A stretch of 64,000 nt of DNA from DATBLE01 sp963841405 (GTDB lineage Bacteria > Actinomycetota > Thermoleophilia > Gaiellales > Gaiellaceae): NCBI GenBank assembly GCA_963841405.1, contig CAWJCM010000004.1:243384-307383 (forward strand). Direction: 5' to 3'. Of the stretch, positions 24,523 to 32,079 are shown one piece after another. Numbering within the stretch: the first letter of the stretch is position 1; the number at the start of each line of letters is the position of its first letter. The notes beneath the pieces were generated by a model. The model was not told the DNA's origin, searched no databases, and saw nothing but the letters and a program-made list of their open reading frames with translations. A program made the position numbers and the translations under genes.

Positions 24523-24581
24523 CGGCGACGTCTCTGTTAGGTTCGCGCTCGGTCTTCCGAAGCGACCGGAGGGAGGAGAGC

Positions 24582-25502
24582 GTGGGCGTAGACGTGAAGT
24601 CCGACAAGCTTGCGAGCCTCGTCGACGAGAACGTCGAGGTGAGAAAGCTCGGGACCGGGTTCACCTTCACGGAGGGGCCGATCTGGAACCCGAAGGAGCA
24701 GTTCCTGCTCTTTTCGGACATGCCCGGGGACACCCGAAGGCGGTGGGACAGTGCGAACGGAGTCCAGGAGGTATTGAGCCCGAGCAACAAGGGCAACGGG
24801 ATGACGCTCGATGCCGACGGCCGGCTGATCGTCTGCGAGCACACGACGAGCTCGCTCGTGCGCATGGACCCCGACGGCAGGAACACGAACCGCGAGGTGC
24901 TTGCCTCCCACTACGAGGGCAAGGAGTTGAACAGCCCCAACGACGTCGTCGTCCGCTCCGACGGCTCGATCTGGTTCTCCGATCCCTGGTACGGGCGCAT
25001 GCCCGGCTTCGGCGTCGAGCGCGAGCGCGAGCTCGGCTGGCAGGGCGTCTTCCGCGTCCCGCCGGGCGGCGGCGACCCAGAGCTGGTCGTCGAGCAGGAC
25101 GAGTACGAGCAGCCGAACGGCCTCTGCTTCTCGCCCGACGAGTCCCTGCTCTACATCAACGACACGCCGAAGGCGTGGATCAAGGTCTACGACGTCGGCT
25201 CCGACGGCAGCCTCTCCAACGGGCGCATGTTTTTCGAGGGCATCGGCTCTGGCGTGATCGAGGAGGGAATCCCGGACGGGATGAAGTGCGACGAGCAGGG
25301 CAACATCTGGGTCACCGGCCCCGGCGGCGTGTGGGTGATCGGCGCCGGAGGCGAGCACCTCGGCACGGTGGGCATCCCCGAGAACGTCGGCAACCTGACG
25401 TGGGGCGGCCCCGACTGGCACACCTTGTTCGTGCCGAGCTCGACGTCCCTGTACGCGTTCGAGACGAAGGTCGGGCCGCGCCGCGAGCCCTACATGTCCT
25501 AG
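24582..25502 (+). CDS. SMP-30/gluconolactonase-family protein
   Basis: About 306 residues from GTG 24582, six nucleotides after a strong GGGAGGAG. Family signature strands: FTFTEGPIWNPKEQFLLFSD (metal-binding Glu), KGNGMTLDADGRLIVCEH, NSPNDVVVRSDGSIWFSDPW and EQPNGLCFSPDESLLYINDT, with PDGMKCDEQGNIWVTGPGG. It is a six-bladed propeller that usually hydrolyses sugar or other lactones with one Ca/Zn. A possible -10 (TAGGTT, 24538) lies upstream. It is followed at 15 nt by the isochorismatase-family gene. Confidence 0.92.
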   Translation: MGVDVKSDKLASLVDENVEVRKLGTGFTFTEGPIWNPKEQFLLFSDMPGDTRRRWDSANGVQEVLSPSNKGNGMTLDADGRLIVCEHTTSSLVRMDPDGRNTNREVLASHYEGKELNSPNDVVVRSDGSIWFSDPWYGRMPGFGVERERELGWQGVFRVPPGGGDPELVVEQDEYEQPNGLCFSPDESLLYINDTPKAWIKVYDVGSDGSLSNGRMFFEGIGSGVIEEGIPDGMKCDEQGNIWVTGPGGVWVIGAGGEHLGTVGIPENVGNLTWGGPDWHTLFVPSSTSLYAFETKVGPRREPYMS

Positions 25503-25517
25503 AAGGAGACACTCAAC

Positions 25518-26132
25518 ATGGCCAAGCTGAAGCTGGATCCCAAGCGCACCGCGCTGCTGATCCAGGACATGCAGAACGACGTGATGGTCGAGGGCGGTGC
25601 CTGGGCCGACACCGGAGCACCGCAGCACGCGGAGGAGCAGAAGGCGGTCGCCAATGTGAAGCGGCTGGCGACGGCATTCCGCAAGGCCGGCGCTCCCGTG
25701 ATCCACGTCTGGTACATCGTCGAGAAGGGCGCGCCCGGGCTGAAGCTGAACGCGCCGCTCTTCGAGGGGGTCAAGGGCGAGAACGCGCTCGTCCGCGGTT
25801 CGTGGGGGGCGAAGCCCGCCGCCGGCCTCGAGCCGAAGCGAGGCGACTTCGTCGTCGAGAAGATGCGTATGTCGGCCTGGCAGGACACGAAGCTGGAGAC
25901 GTTGCTCCGCGGCCTGGGGGTGGACACGATCGTTGTCACCGGCGCCTGGACGAACATGTCCATCGAGCACACGGCCCGCACCGGCGCCGACAAGGGCTAC
26001 TTCATGGTCGTGCCCGAGGACTGCTGCTCGACGATGAACGCAGACTGGCACAACGCGTCGATCAACTACGCGCTCCAGAACGTGTCGACCGTGACCGACG
26101 GCAGGTCGGTCGCCGCCGCGCTCGGCGGGTGA
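25518..26132 (+). CDS. Isochorismatase-family hydrolase with Ser replacing the usual Cys
   Basis: 204 residues. The catalytic Asp (ALLIQDMQNDV) and Lys (VVEKMRMSAW) of the cysteine-hydrolase fold are in place, but the expected TNxCVExTAR motif reads WTNMSIEHTAR. A Ser (codon TCC) stands where the nucleophilic Cys should be. True isochorismatases also lack the Cys and use another mechanism, so the protein may hydrolyse a vinyl ether rather than an amide. An AAGGAG lies upstream of the ATG. Its stop overlaps the GTG of the alcohol dehydrogenase. Confidence 0.87.
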   Translation: MAKLKLDPKRTALLIQDMQNDVMVEGGAWADTGAPQHAEEQKAVANVKRLATAFRKAGAPVIHVWYIVEKGAPGLKLNAPLFEGVKGENALVRGSWGAKPAAGLEPKRGDFVVEKMRMSAWQDTKLETLLRGLGVDTIVVTGAWTNMSIEHTARTGADKGYFMVVPEDCCSTMNADWHNASINYALQNVSTVTDGRSVAAALGG

Positions 26133-27229
26133 AGTCGCGCGCGGCCGTCTTCCGCGGCGCCGGGACCCCGCTCGAGGTCCGGGAGATCGACCTCGACGAA
26201 CCCGGCCCCGGCGGCGTGCTCGTCCGGATGTCCGCGGTCGGGATCTGCGGGACCGAGCTGCACTCGATTCGCGGCGAGTGGGAGCGACCGACTCCGTCCG
26301 TGCTCGGCCACGAGGGCGCCGGAGTGGTCGAGGCGGTCGGCGACGGGGTCGCCTCGGTGAAGCCGGGGGACGAGGTCGTGCTCTCGTGGGCGCCGTCGTG
26401 CGGCGACTGCGCCGACTGCCGGCGCGGCCGGCCCGCGGCGTGCATCAACCTCCACCGCGCGATCGGCAACGGGACGCTCGTGGACGGGACGACCGGGATG
26501 ACGATCGACGGCGAGACGCTCTATCGCGGCACCGCGACCGGCTGCCTCCAGGAGCTGGTCACGGTCACCGAGCGCTGCGCGCTGACCATCGGTGGCGGGG
26601 TGACGCTCGAGGAGGCCGCGCTGCTCGGCTGTGCAGCGCTGACCGGGGTCGGGGCGGTGCTGTTCGCGGCGCGCGCCGAGCCAGGCGAGGTCGTGCTGGT
26701 GATCGGCGCGGGCGGAGTCGGGCAGTTCTGCGTCCAGGGCGCCCGGATCGCGGGAGCGGAGGCGATCGTCGTCGTCGATCCGCTCGAGGCCCGGCTTGAG
26801 CTCGCCCGCGAGCTCGGCGCCACGCACACGACGGACCCGGACGGCTTGAAGGAGCTGATGAAGAACGTCGCACCGGACGGGGCCGACCGCGCGCTCGACG
26901 TTGTCGGAAACCCGCAGACGTCGGCGACCGCGCTCCGGGCCACGAGGAGCGGCGGGACCTGCGTGATCGTCGGGATCCCGGCGACCGGCGATCGGCTCGA
27001 CCTCGACTTCGGCGAGTTCAACCGGCGCGAGAAGTTCCTGACCGGGACGATGTACGGCTCGGAGGACCCCGCGGTGGCGCTGCCGGTCATGCTCGAGCAC
27101 GCGCGCGCCGGCCGTCTGAAGCTGCGCGAGTTGCTCGGCCCCAGCTACCCGCTCGAGCAGGTGAACGAGGCATTCGGGGCCTCGCTCGCGGGCACCCCCG
27201 GCCGGGTGCTGGTCATGCCCGGGGCGTAG
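26129..27229 (+). CDS. Zinc-dependent MDR-family alcohol dehydrogenase
   Basis: 366 residues from GTG 26129 (GTGA overlap). Catalytic zinc ligands: Cys in GICGTELH, His-Glu in GHEGAGVVE. The structural zinc lobe has CGDCADCRRGRPAAC. NAD(P) binding is by VIGAGGVGQFCVQGA with an acidic residue after beta-2 (VVDPLEARL), so NAD is likely. It oxidises an alcohol or reduces an aldehyde; the substrate is unknown. It is co-transcribed with the SMP-30, isochorismatase-like and formyltransferase-like genes. Confidence 0.93.
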   Translation: MKSRAAVFRGAGTPLEVREIDLDEPGPGGVLVRMSAVGICGTELHSIRGEWERPTPSVLGHEGAGVVEAVGDGVASVKPGDEVVLSWAPSCGDCADCRRGRPAACINLHRAIGNGTLVDGTTGMTIDGETLYRGTATGCLQELVTVTERCALTIGGGVTLEEAALLGCAALTGVGAVLFAARAEPGEVVLVIGAGGVGQFCVQGARIAGAEAIVVVDPLEARLELARELGATHTTDPDGLKELMKNVAPDGADRALDVVGNPQTSATALRATRSGGTCVIVGIPATGDRLDLDFGEFNRREKFLTGTMYGSEDPAVALPVMLEHARAGRLKLRELLGPSYPLEQVNEAFGASLAGTPGRVLVMPGA

Positions 27230-27231
27230 GC

Positions 27232-28062
27232 ATGGGGCTGCGCGTCGCCCTGATCTCCCAGATCCAGCCGGCGGTGGAGGCGTACATCACTGGCCTGCGG
27301 GCGATGGGCCACCAGCCGGTGGGGCTCCTCTGCGTCCGCGCGACGGGCCGGTACGGCTTCGACCTCGGGGCGCACGTGACTGCCGCTCCACCGGAGGTCG
27401 ACGTCGCCATGCCAGCCTCGCGCGAGCGGATCGCACCGCTGCTCCGGGCGCTCGAGGCGGACCTTGCCCTCTGCGCCGGCTTCCCCTGGAAGCTGCCGGT
27501 CGACGCGCTCGAGGTTCCGCGGCTCGGCGTGGTCAACTTTCACCCGTCGCTGCTCCCGCGCTACCGCGGACCGATTCCGGTCGGCTGGGCGATCCGGAAC
27601 GGCGACCGTGAGATCGGCGTCACCTTCCATCGGATGGCGGCCGAACTCGACGCCGGGCCGATCCTGTCCCAGGGCACGCTGGCGCTGGGCGACGAGTGGT
27701 CGTGGGACGAGCTCGGGCCGCGGATCGCCGGCGTCGTGCAGCAGATCCTGCCGAGAGCGCTCGAGCGCGCCGAGCGCGGCGATCCGGGCGATCCGCAGGA
27801 CGAGTCGGACGAGTACTGCTCGTTCTTCGAGCCGGAGTACGCCGAGATCGACTGGAGCCGGTCCGCCGCCGAGATCGAGCGGCGGGTGCGCGCCTGGCGG
27901 TTCGGAAGCTCGGGCGGCGAGGTGCAGGGAGCGCTGACCGAGCTGGACGGTGAGCGGGTGCGCGTCCTGCGGGTCTCGCTCGAGCCGGGCGAGGGCCGAC
28001 CGGTCGAGTGCGGCGACGGCACGGTCTGGGTGCTCGAGACCGAGCCGGTCGGCGAGACGTAG
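27232..28062 (+). CDS. Methionyl-tRNA formyltransferase-like protein
   Basis: 276 residues with the folate-dependent formyltransferase active-site triad in VVNFHPSLLPRYRGPIP (Asn, His) and AELDAGPIL (Asp). The C-terminal region is short and diverged. The operon position, 2 nt after an alcohol dehydrogenase, and the divergence suggest a special formyl or carbon-transfer function rather than the housekeeping fmt. Role not assignable. Confidence 0.87.
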   Translation: MGLRVALISQIQPAVEAYITGLRAMGHQPVGLLCVRATGRYGFDLGAHVTAAPPEVDVAMPASRERIAPLLRALEADLALCAGFPWKLPVDALEVPRLGVVNFHPSLLPRYRGPIPVGWAIRNGDREIGVTFHRMAAELDAGPILSQGTLALGDEWSWDELGPRIAGVVQQILPRALERAERGDPGDPQDESDEYCSFFEPEYAEIDWSRSAAEIERRVRAWRFGSSGGEVQGALTELDGERVRVLRVSLEPGEGRPVECGDGTVWVLETEPVGET

Positions 28063-28071
28063 GCTTCCGGG

Positions 28072-28452
28072 GTGGTCGAGAGCGTCATCCGGACGCGGGT
28101 CGCGTGGGTCGACACCGACGCCGGCGGCCGGATCCACTTCACGTCGGCGTTCAGGTGGGCGGAGGAGGCGGAGACCGAGCTGATGCGCCGCGTCGGCGTG
28201 CTCGGCGAGCAGTGGGGGAACTTCCCGCGCCGCAAGGTCGAGGCCGAGTACCTGCAGGTGCTCCGCTTCGACGACGAGATCGAGGTCCGGCTCCGCGTCG
28301 AGAACGTCGGACGAACCTCGGTCACGTATGCCTGGGCGATCGCGAAGGACGGCGAGCCCCACGTCAAAGGCCGCCACACGGTCGTCCACGTCGACACCGA
28401 TGGCCACCCTGCCCCGCTGGACGACGCGCTGCGGGCTGCGCTCGACCGCTAA
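28072..28452 (+). CDS. Acyl-CoA thioesterase, 4HBT hotdog family
   Basis: 126 residues starting GTG 28072. The VAWVDTDAGGRIHFTS segment carries the catalytic Asp of 4-hydroxybenzoyl-CoA thioesterase-like enzymes, followed by the long helix (FRWAEEAETELMRRVG) and RVENVGRTSVTYAW strands. Last gene of the SMP-30 to thioesterase run. It overlaps the 3' end of the opposing membrane-protein gene by 4 nt. Substrate unknown. Confidence 0.88.
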   Translation: MVESVIRTRVAWVDTDAGGRIHFTSAFRWAEEAETELMRRVGVLGEQWGNFPRRKVEAEYLQVLRFDDEIEVRLRVENVGRTSVTYAWAIAKDGEPHVKGRHTVVHVDTDGHPAPLDDALRAALDR

Positions 28453-28823
28453 CCGGCCCGGCTGCGTCGCTGCGCCAGATCCAGCGCGACGAACAGGAGC
28501 GGGACCGCGATCCAGAGCTGCACGACCGTGTAGTGGCGCAGCTCACCCCGGACGTCCACGCCGGACAGCTCCGCCTCCAGCCGTCGGCCGGGGAAGAGCG
28601 AGATCGCGTGCAGGGCGAGAGGAACGTAGTTGAGGCAGGCCCCGGCGATCCAGGCGCCGAGCACGCGCCAGAGGCCCGATCCCTCGACCGCGAGCAGGAG
28701 CCCGAGCGCGGGGCCGACGGTCGCGCCGAGGACGAATTCGGCGACGATGATCGCGCGCCGCCGCCGTGTTCCCCGTGCTCCCCACAGGTCGACGGCGGCG
28801 AGCCGTCTGACGTCGAGTCGCAT
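28449..28823 (-). CDS. Small membrane protein, 124 aa, hypothetical
   Basis: A basic N-terminus is followed by about three hydrophobic helices (AIIVAEFVLGATVGPALGLL, WRVLGAWIAGACLNYVPLAL and TVVQLWIAVPLLFVALDL). The RR-rich ends suggest that the termini lie inside. No known domain recognised; function unknown. Confidence 0.65.
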   Translation of the reverse strand: MRLDVRRLAAVDLWGARGTRRRRAIIVAEFVLGATVGPALGLLLAVEGSGLWRVLGAWIAGACLNYVPLALHAISLFPGRRLEAELSGVDVRGELRHYTVVQLWIAVPLLFVALDLAQRRSRAG

Positions 28824-28869
28824 CCCCGGCGAATACCCGATCCGTCATGGGGCGAACGCGACGGGATCG

Positions 28870-29220
28870 CTAGGGCAGGGAGTGCCAGCGCTCCCGGTAG
28901 TCCTCGCGGACCGGCCGGAAGACGTCCAGCACCAGTGCGCCCTCGGGGCCGCAGTAGGCGGAGTGCTCCACGCCGCCCGGGATCACGTAGCCGTCCATCG
29001 GCCCCAGCTCGTGTGGCTCGCCGCCGATCACCAGCGCCTGCATCCCCCGGAGCACGATCCCGAGCTGCTCGTGCTCGTGGGTGTGCAGCGGCACCGTCGC
29101 GCCCGGGTCGAACTCGATCACGTTGAGCATCGCGCCCTCGCCGAAGAGCGGGCGGCCGGACACGCCGGCGGCGAGCTCGAAGGCCTTCACGTCCGGAAAG
29201 TGGACGAACTGCGGATCCAC
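28870..29220 (-). CDS. Cupin-domain protein
   Basis: 116 residues with the cupin metal motif HTHEHEQLGIVLRGMQALV and a second motif DGYVIPGGVEHSAY. GTG 29220 lies six bases after a perfect TACAAT -10 box with no ribosome-binding site, so the mRNA is probably leaderless. Divergent from RidA. Likely a small-molecule-binding or dioxygenase-like protein. Confidence 0.85.
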   Translation of the reverse strand: MDPQFVHFPDVKAFELAAGVSGRPLFGEGAMLNVIEFDPGATVPLHTHEHEQLGIVLRGMQALVIGGEPHELGPMDGYVIPGGVEHSAYCGPEGALVLDVFRPVREDYRERWHSLP

Positions 29221-29226
29221 GCGCCG

Positions 29227-29236
29227 ATTGTACGAT
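29227..29236. promoter_or_regulatory. Overlapping divergent -10 boxes
   Basis: The minus-strand TACAAT (29232-29227) and plus-strand TACGAT (29231-29236) share two base pairs. Each lies 6-7 nt from a GTG start, at 29220 and 29244. Both genes therefore appear to be transcribed as leaderless mRNAs from mutually exclusive promoters. Confidence 0.6.
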
Positions 29237-29243
29237 CACAACC

Positions 29244-29639
29244 GTGACGCACCATCGCGAGGAGTTCCGGGTCGAGGGCCTGGCCGAGCCGATGAGCCAC
29301 TACACCGACGCGGTCAAGGCGGGCGGGCTGCTGTTCGTCTCCGGGATCGTGCCGCTCGACGCCGACGGGAAGCTGGTGGGGGAAGGCGACGTCGCCGAGC
29401 AGGCACGGCAGGTGTTCCGCAACATGGAGCTGTGCCTGAGCGCTGCCGGGTGCGGCTTCGACGACGTGGTCAAGGTCGTCCATTACCTGCTCGACGTCGA
29501 CGACCGGCCCAGGATCAACCCGGTGCGGATGGAGTTCTTCGGTGAGGCGCGGCCGGCGTCCACTCTGGTCGAGGTCTCCGCGCTCGCGGTGCCCGGCGCG
29601 CTGCTCGAGATCGAAGCGGTCGCCGCTATCCCGTGCTGA
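29244..29639 (+). CDS. ridA: RidA/YjgF-family deaminase
   Basis: 131 residues of the RidA family, which hydrolyses reactive 2-aminoacrylate-type enamines/imines. Landmarks: AGGLLFVSGIVPLDADGKLV, EQARQVFRNMELCLSAAG and ARPASTLVEVSALAVPGALLE; in that last stretch the active-site Arg usually sits before the strand. GTG start with no ribosome-binding site behind an overlapping divergent promoter. Its 3' end overlaps the sigma-factor gene by 14 nt. Confidence 0.88.
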   Translation: MTHHREEFRVEGLAEPMSHYTDAVKAGGLLFVSGIVPLDADGKLVGEGDVAEQARQVFRNMELCLSAAGCGFDDVVKVVHYLLDVDDRPRINPVRMEFFGEARPASTLVEVSALAVPGALLEIEAVAAIPC

Positions 29640-30771
29640 GCAGCGACAGCCGCGACTCGATGAACCGACGCTCGGCGGTGGTCGGGCCGAGCTCGAGCGC
29701 GCGCCGGTAGGCCTCACGGGACTCGTCCTCCCGCTCGAGCCGCCGGAGCAGATCCGCGCGCGTCGTGTGGAGATACAGGTACGCGTCGAGTCCCTCGATC
29801 CGGTCGATCTCGGCGAGTCCCGCCTCGGGGCCGCGATCCATGGCGAACGCCACCGCCCGGTTCAGCTCGACGACGGGTGAGGGGTGGAGCCGGAGCAGCT
29901 GGTCGTAGAGGAGAACGATCTGCGGCCAGTCGCTCGCCTCCCCGGTGTGGCAGGCGGCGATCGCGGCCTGCAGCTGGTAGCGGCCGGGCTGCCGCCGTCG
30001 CAACGCTGCCTCGACCAGCACCCGGCCCTCTTCGATCTCGGCGCCGTCCCAGCCCGACCGGTCCTGGTCGTCCAGGAGGACGATCGCGCCCTCGTCGTCG
30101 AGTCGAGTCCCGCGTCGCGAGTCGTGCAGGAGCATCAGGGCGAGGAGCCCGAGCGCCTCCGGCTCGTCGGGCATCAGGGCCGTGACGGTCCGGCCGAGCC
30201 GGATCGCTTCTGCGCTCAGCTCGTTGCGGACGTCGGAATAGCCGGCGTTGAAGATCAGATAGACGACGGCGAGGACGGCCTCGAGGCGCTCCGGGAGAGC
30301 GTCGTCGGGCGGCACCCGGAACGGGATGCCGGCCGCGCGGATCTTGTGCTTGGCGCGGACGAGCCGCTGCGCCATGGTCGCCTCGCCGGCCAGGAACGCG
30401 CGGGCGATCTCCGGCGTGGTCAGGCCGCCAAGCAGCCGGAGCGTGAGCGCCACCTGCGCGTCGACGGACAGCGCGGGGTGACAGCACGTGAAGATCAGCG
30501 CGAGGCGCTCGTCGGGGATCGTGCTCACTTCGCCGTCCTCCTCGTCCGGGGCCAGCTCGGCGAGCCGGGCGAGCTCGGCCCGCTTCGTCTCCAGCGTCCT
30601 TTCGCGGCGGAGCCGGTCGATCGCGCGATTGCGCGCGGTGGTGACGATCCACGCGCCGGGGCTCGTCGGGACGCCGTCCCGCGGCCAGCGCTCCGCCGCG
30701 ACGGCGAAGGCCTCCTGGACGGCGTCCTCGGCGAGATCGAGGTCGCCGAGCGCACGGATCAGGATCGACAC
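29626..30771 (-). CDS. ECF42-group RNA polymerase sigma factor with C-terminal TPR-like extension
   Basis: 381 residues from GTG 30771. Sigma region 2 is DLAEDAVQEAFAVAAERW with TTARNRAIDRLRRE. Region 4 is VALTLRLLGGLTTPEIARAF with QRLVRAKHKI. A ~200-residue helical extension (IFNAGYSDV..., VELNRAVAFAMDRGPEAGLAEI, YLYLHTTRADLLRRL) is the hallmark of ECF42. Upstream in-frame codons still read DADPVAEAFRKEFGRAV, the normal start of region 2, but contain no usual start codon. The adjacent DGPF gene is the usual sole target and partner. Confidence 0.92.
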   Translation of the reverse strand: MSILIRALGDLDLAEDAVQEAFAVAAERWPRDGVPTSPGAWIVTTARNRAIDRLRRERTLETKRAELARLAELAPDEEDGEVSTIPDERLALIFTCCHPALSVDAQVALTLRLLGGLTTPEIARAFLAGEATMAQRLVRAKHKIRAAGIPFRVPPDDALPERLEAVLAVVYLIFNAGYSDVRNELSAEAIRLGRTVTALMPDEPEALGLLALMLLHDSRRGTRLDDEGAIVLLDDQDRSGWDGAEIEEGRVLVEAALRRRQPGRYQLQAAIAACHTGEASDWPQIVLLYDQLLRLHPSPVVELNRAVAFAMDRGPEAGLAEIDRIEGLDAYLYLHTTRADLLRRLEREDESREAYRRALELGPTTAERRFIESRLSLLSTG

Positions 30772-30818
30772 CGCGCGCCCGAACTCCTTCCGGAATGCCT
30801 CGGCGACCGGGTCCGCGT

Positions 30819-31181
30819 CTACCTCTCGTAGTCAGCGGCCGACCACACCGGCCGCACCTCGACCGCGCCGTGCTTCGCGCCGGGGATACGTGCGGCGATC
30901 GCGATCGCCTCGTCGGCGTCCTTCGCCTCGATCAGGTAGTAGCCGCCGAGCTGCTCCTTCGTCTCGGCGAAGGGCCCGTCGGTGACCATCGTCTCGCCGT
31001 CGCGGACGCGGACGGTCGTCGCCGTCTCGACGGGATGGAGCGCGTCCCCGCCGACGAGGTGACCGCTCTCGGTGATCGACTCGGTGAACGCGCTGTAGTC
31101 GGCGAACACCTGGTTACCCTCCTCCTCGGTCATCGTCGCCGCGCGCTCCGGGTCGCCGTAGATCAGGCACATGTACTGCAT
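30819..31181 (-). CDS. DGPF/YCII-related protein, partner of ECF42
   Basis: 120 residues with the eponymous TDGPFAETKEQLGGYYLIE and the ferredoxin-like fold typical of YCII-related proteins. The start MQYMCLIYGDPER has a strong GAGGAGG six bases upstream. Genes of this family stand next to ECF42 sigma factors and are their targets. Its stop codon lies within the 5' coding region of the sigma gene. Exact biochemical function unknown. Confidence 0.92.
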   Translation of the reverse strand: MQYMCLIYGDPERAATMTEEEGNQVFADYSAFTESITESGHLVGGDALHPVETATTVRVRDGETMVTDGPFAETKEQLGGYYLIEAKDADEAIAIAARIPGAKHGAVEVRPVWSAADYER

Positions 31182-31214
31182 CTCGCCTCCTCGTGGTCGT
31201 GGTGTCGTCGATAC

Positions 31215-31241
31215 GACGAACGGATGAGGCCGAAATCGACA
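31215..31241 (-). promoter_or_regulatory. Predicted ECF42-dependent promoter of the DGPF gene
   Basis: On the minus strand TGTCGA (31241-31236) is followed after 17 nt by CGTC (31218-31215). These match the -35 (TGTCGA) and -10 (CG[A/T]C) described for ECF42 in Streptomyces. The predicted transcript begins ~25 nt before the DGPF ATG. Confidence 0.65.
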
Positions 31242-31246
31242 GGTCC

Positions 31247-32068
31247 CTAACGGCCCTCGAACCTCGGGGCGCGCTTCTCGCCGAACGCCTCGACGCCCTC
31301 GCGGAAGTCGTTGGTCGAGCGCAGCATGCCGTAGGCGAGCCCCTCCAGCTCGAGCCCGATCGAGAGCGGGGCGTCGTAGACGTGGTTGAGGACGCGCTTG
31401 GCGGTGCGGAGTGCGAGCGGCGGCAGCCCGTCGAGGTCGGCGAGCAACCGGTCGACCGCCTCATCGAGCTCGGCGGACGGGACGACCTCGGAGAGGAGCC
31501 CCCAGGCGAGCGCGTCGGCCGCGCCGATGCGGCGGCGGCGCAAGATCACGTCCTTCGCGCGGCCGAGCCCGACCAGGCGGGCGAGCCGCTGCGTGCCGCC
31601 AGAGCCCGGGATCATCCCGAGCCCGAGCTCCGGGAGACCGAGCTGTGCGTCGTCGGCTGCGACGCGGAAGTCGCAGGCCAGCGCGAGCTCGAGGCCGACG
31701 CCGAGGCAGTAGCCCCGGATGCGCGCGACCACCGGCTTGGGGAACCGCTCCGGGGCGGCTACGTTCCAGGCCAGCCGCGAGAGCTCCTCGGGTGTGGCCT
31801 CGAGGAAGGCGGCGATGTCGCCGCCGGCGGTGAAGTTCTCGCCGGCGCCGGTGAGCACCACGGAACGGACGCCGTCGTCGTCGGCCAGCTCGGCGAAGAG
31901 GTGTGCGAGCTGCCCGCGCGCCGCCAGCGGCACGCGGTTCATCTTGGCCGGGTCGTCGAGCGTGATCGTCAGGACACCGCGCCGCTCGTCGCGATCGACG
32001 CGGAATCCAGCCATTCCGCCGCCTCCGGCGTCGGCATGGTCAGGTGGCTGTGTTCCTGTCTCGGGCAT
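31247..32068 (-). CDS. Enoyl-CoA hydratase/isomerase family protein
   Basis: 273 residues of the crotonase fold. Oxyanion-hole residues lie in NFTAGGDIAAFLEA and RIRGYCLGVGLELALACDF, and the second Glu in GLPELGLGMIPGSGGTQRL. A textbook AGGAGG eight bases before ATG 32068 sets the start, giving a ~19-residue Gly-rich leader. It follows the acyl-CoA synthetase by 11 nt, so the two are in one operon with the PfkB gene. Role in fatty or aromatic acid degradation is inferred. Confidence 0.92.
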   Translation of the reverse strand: MPETGTQPPDHADAGGGGMAGFRVDRDERRGVLTITLDDPAKMNRVPLAARGQLAHLFAELADDDGVRSVVLTGAGENFTAGGDIAAFLEATPEELSRLAWNVAAPERFPKPVVARIRGYCLGVGLELALACDFRVAADDAQLGLPELGLGMIPGSGGTQRLARLVGLGRAKDVILRRRRIGAADALAWGLLSEVVPSAELDEAVDRLLADLDGLPPLALRTAKRVLNHVYDAPLSIGLELEGLAYGMLRSTNDFREGVEAFGEKRAPRFEGR

Positions 32069-32079
32069 GGTTGTGCCTC

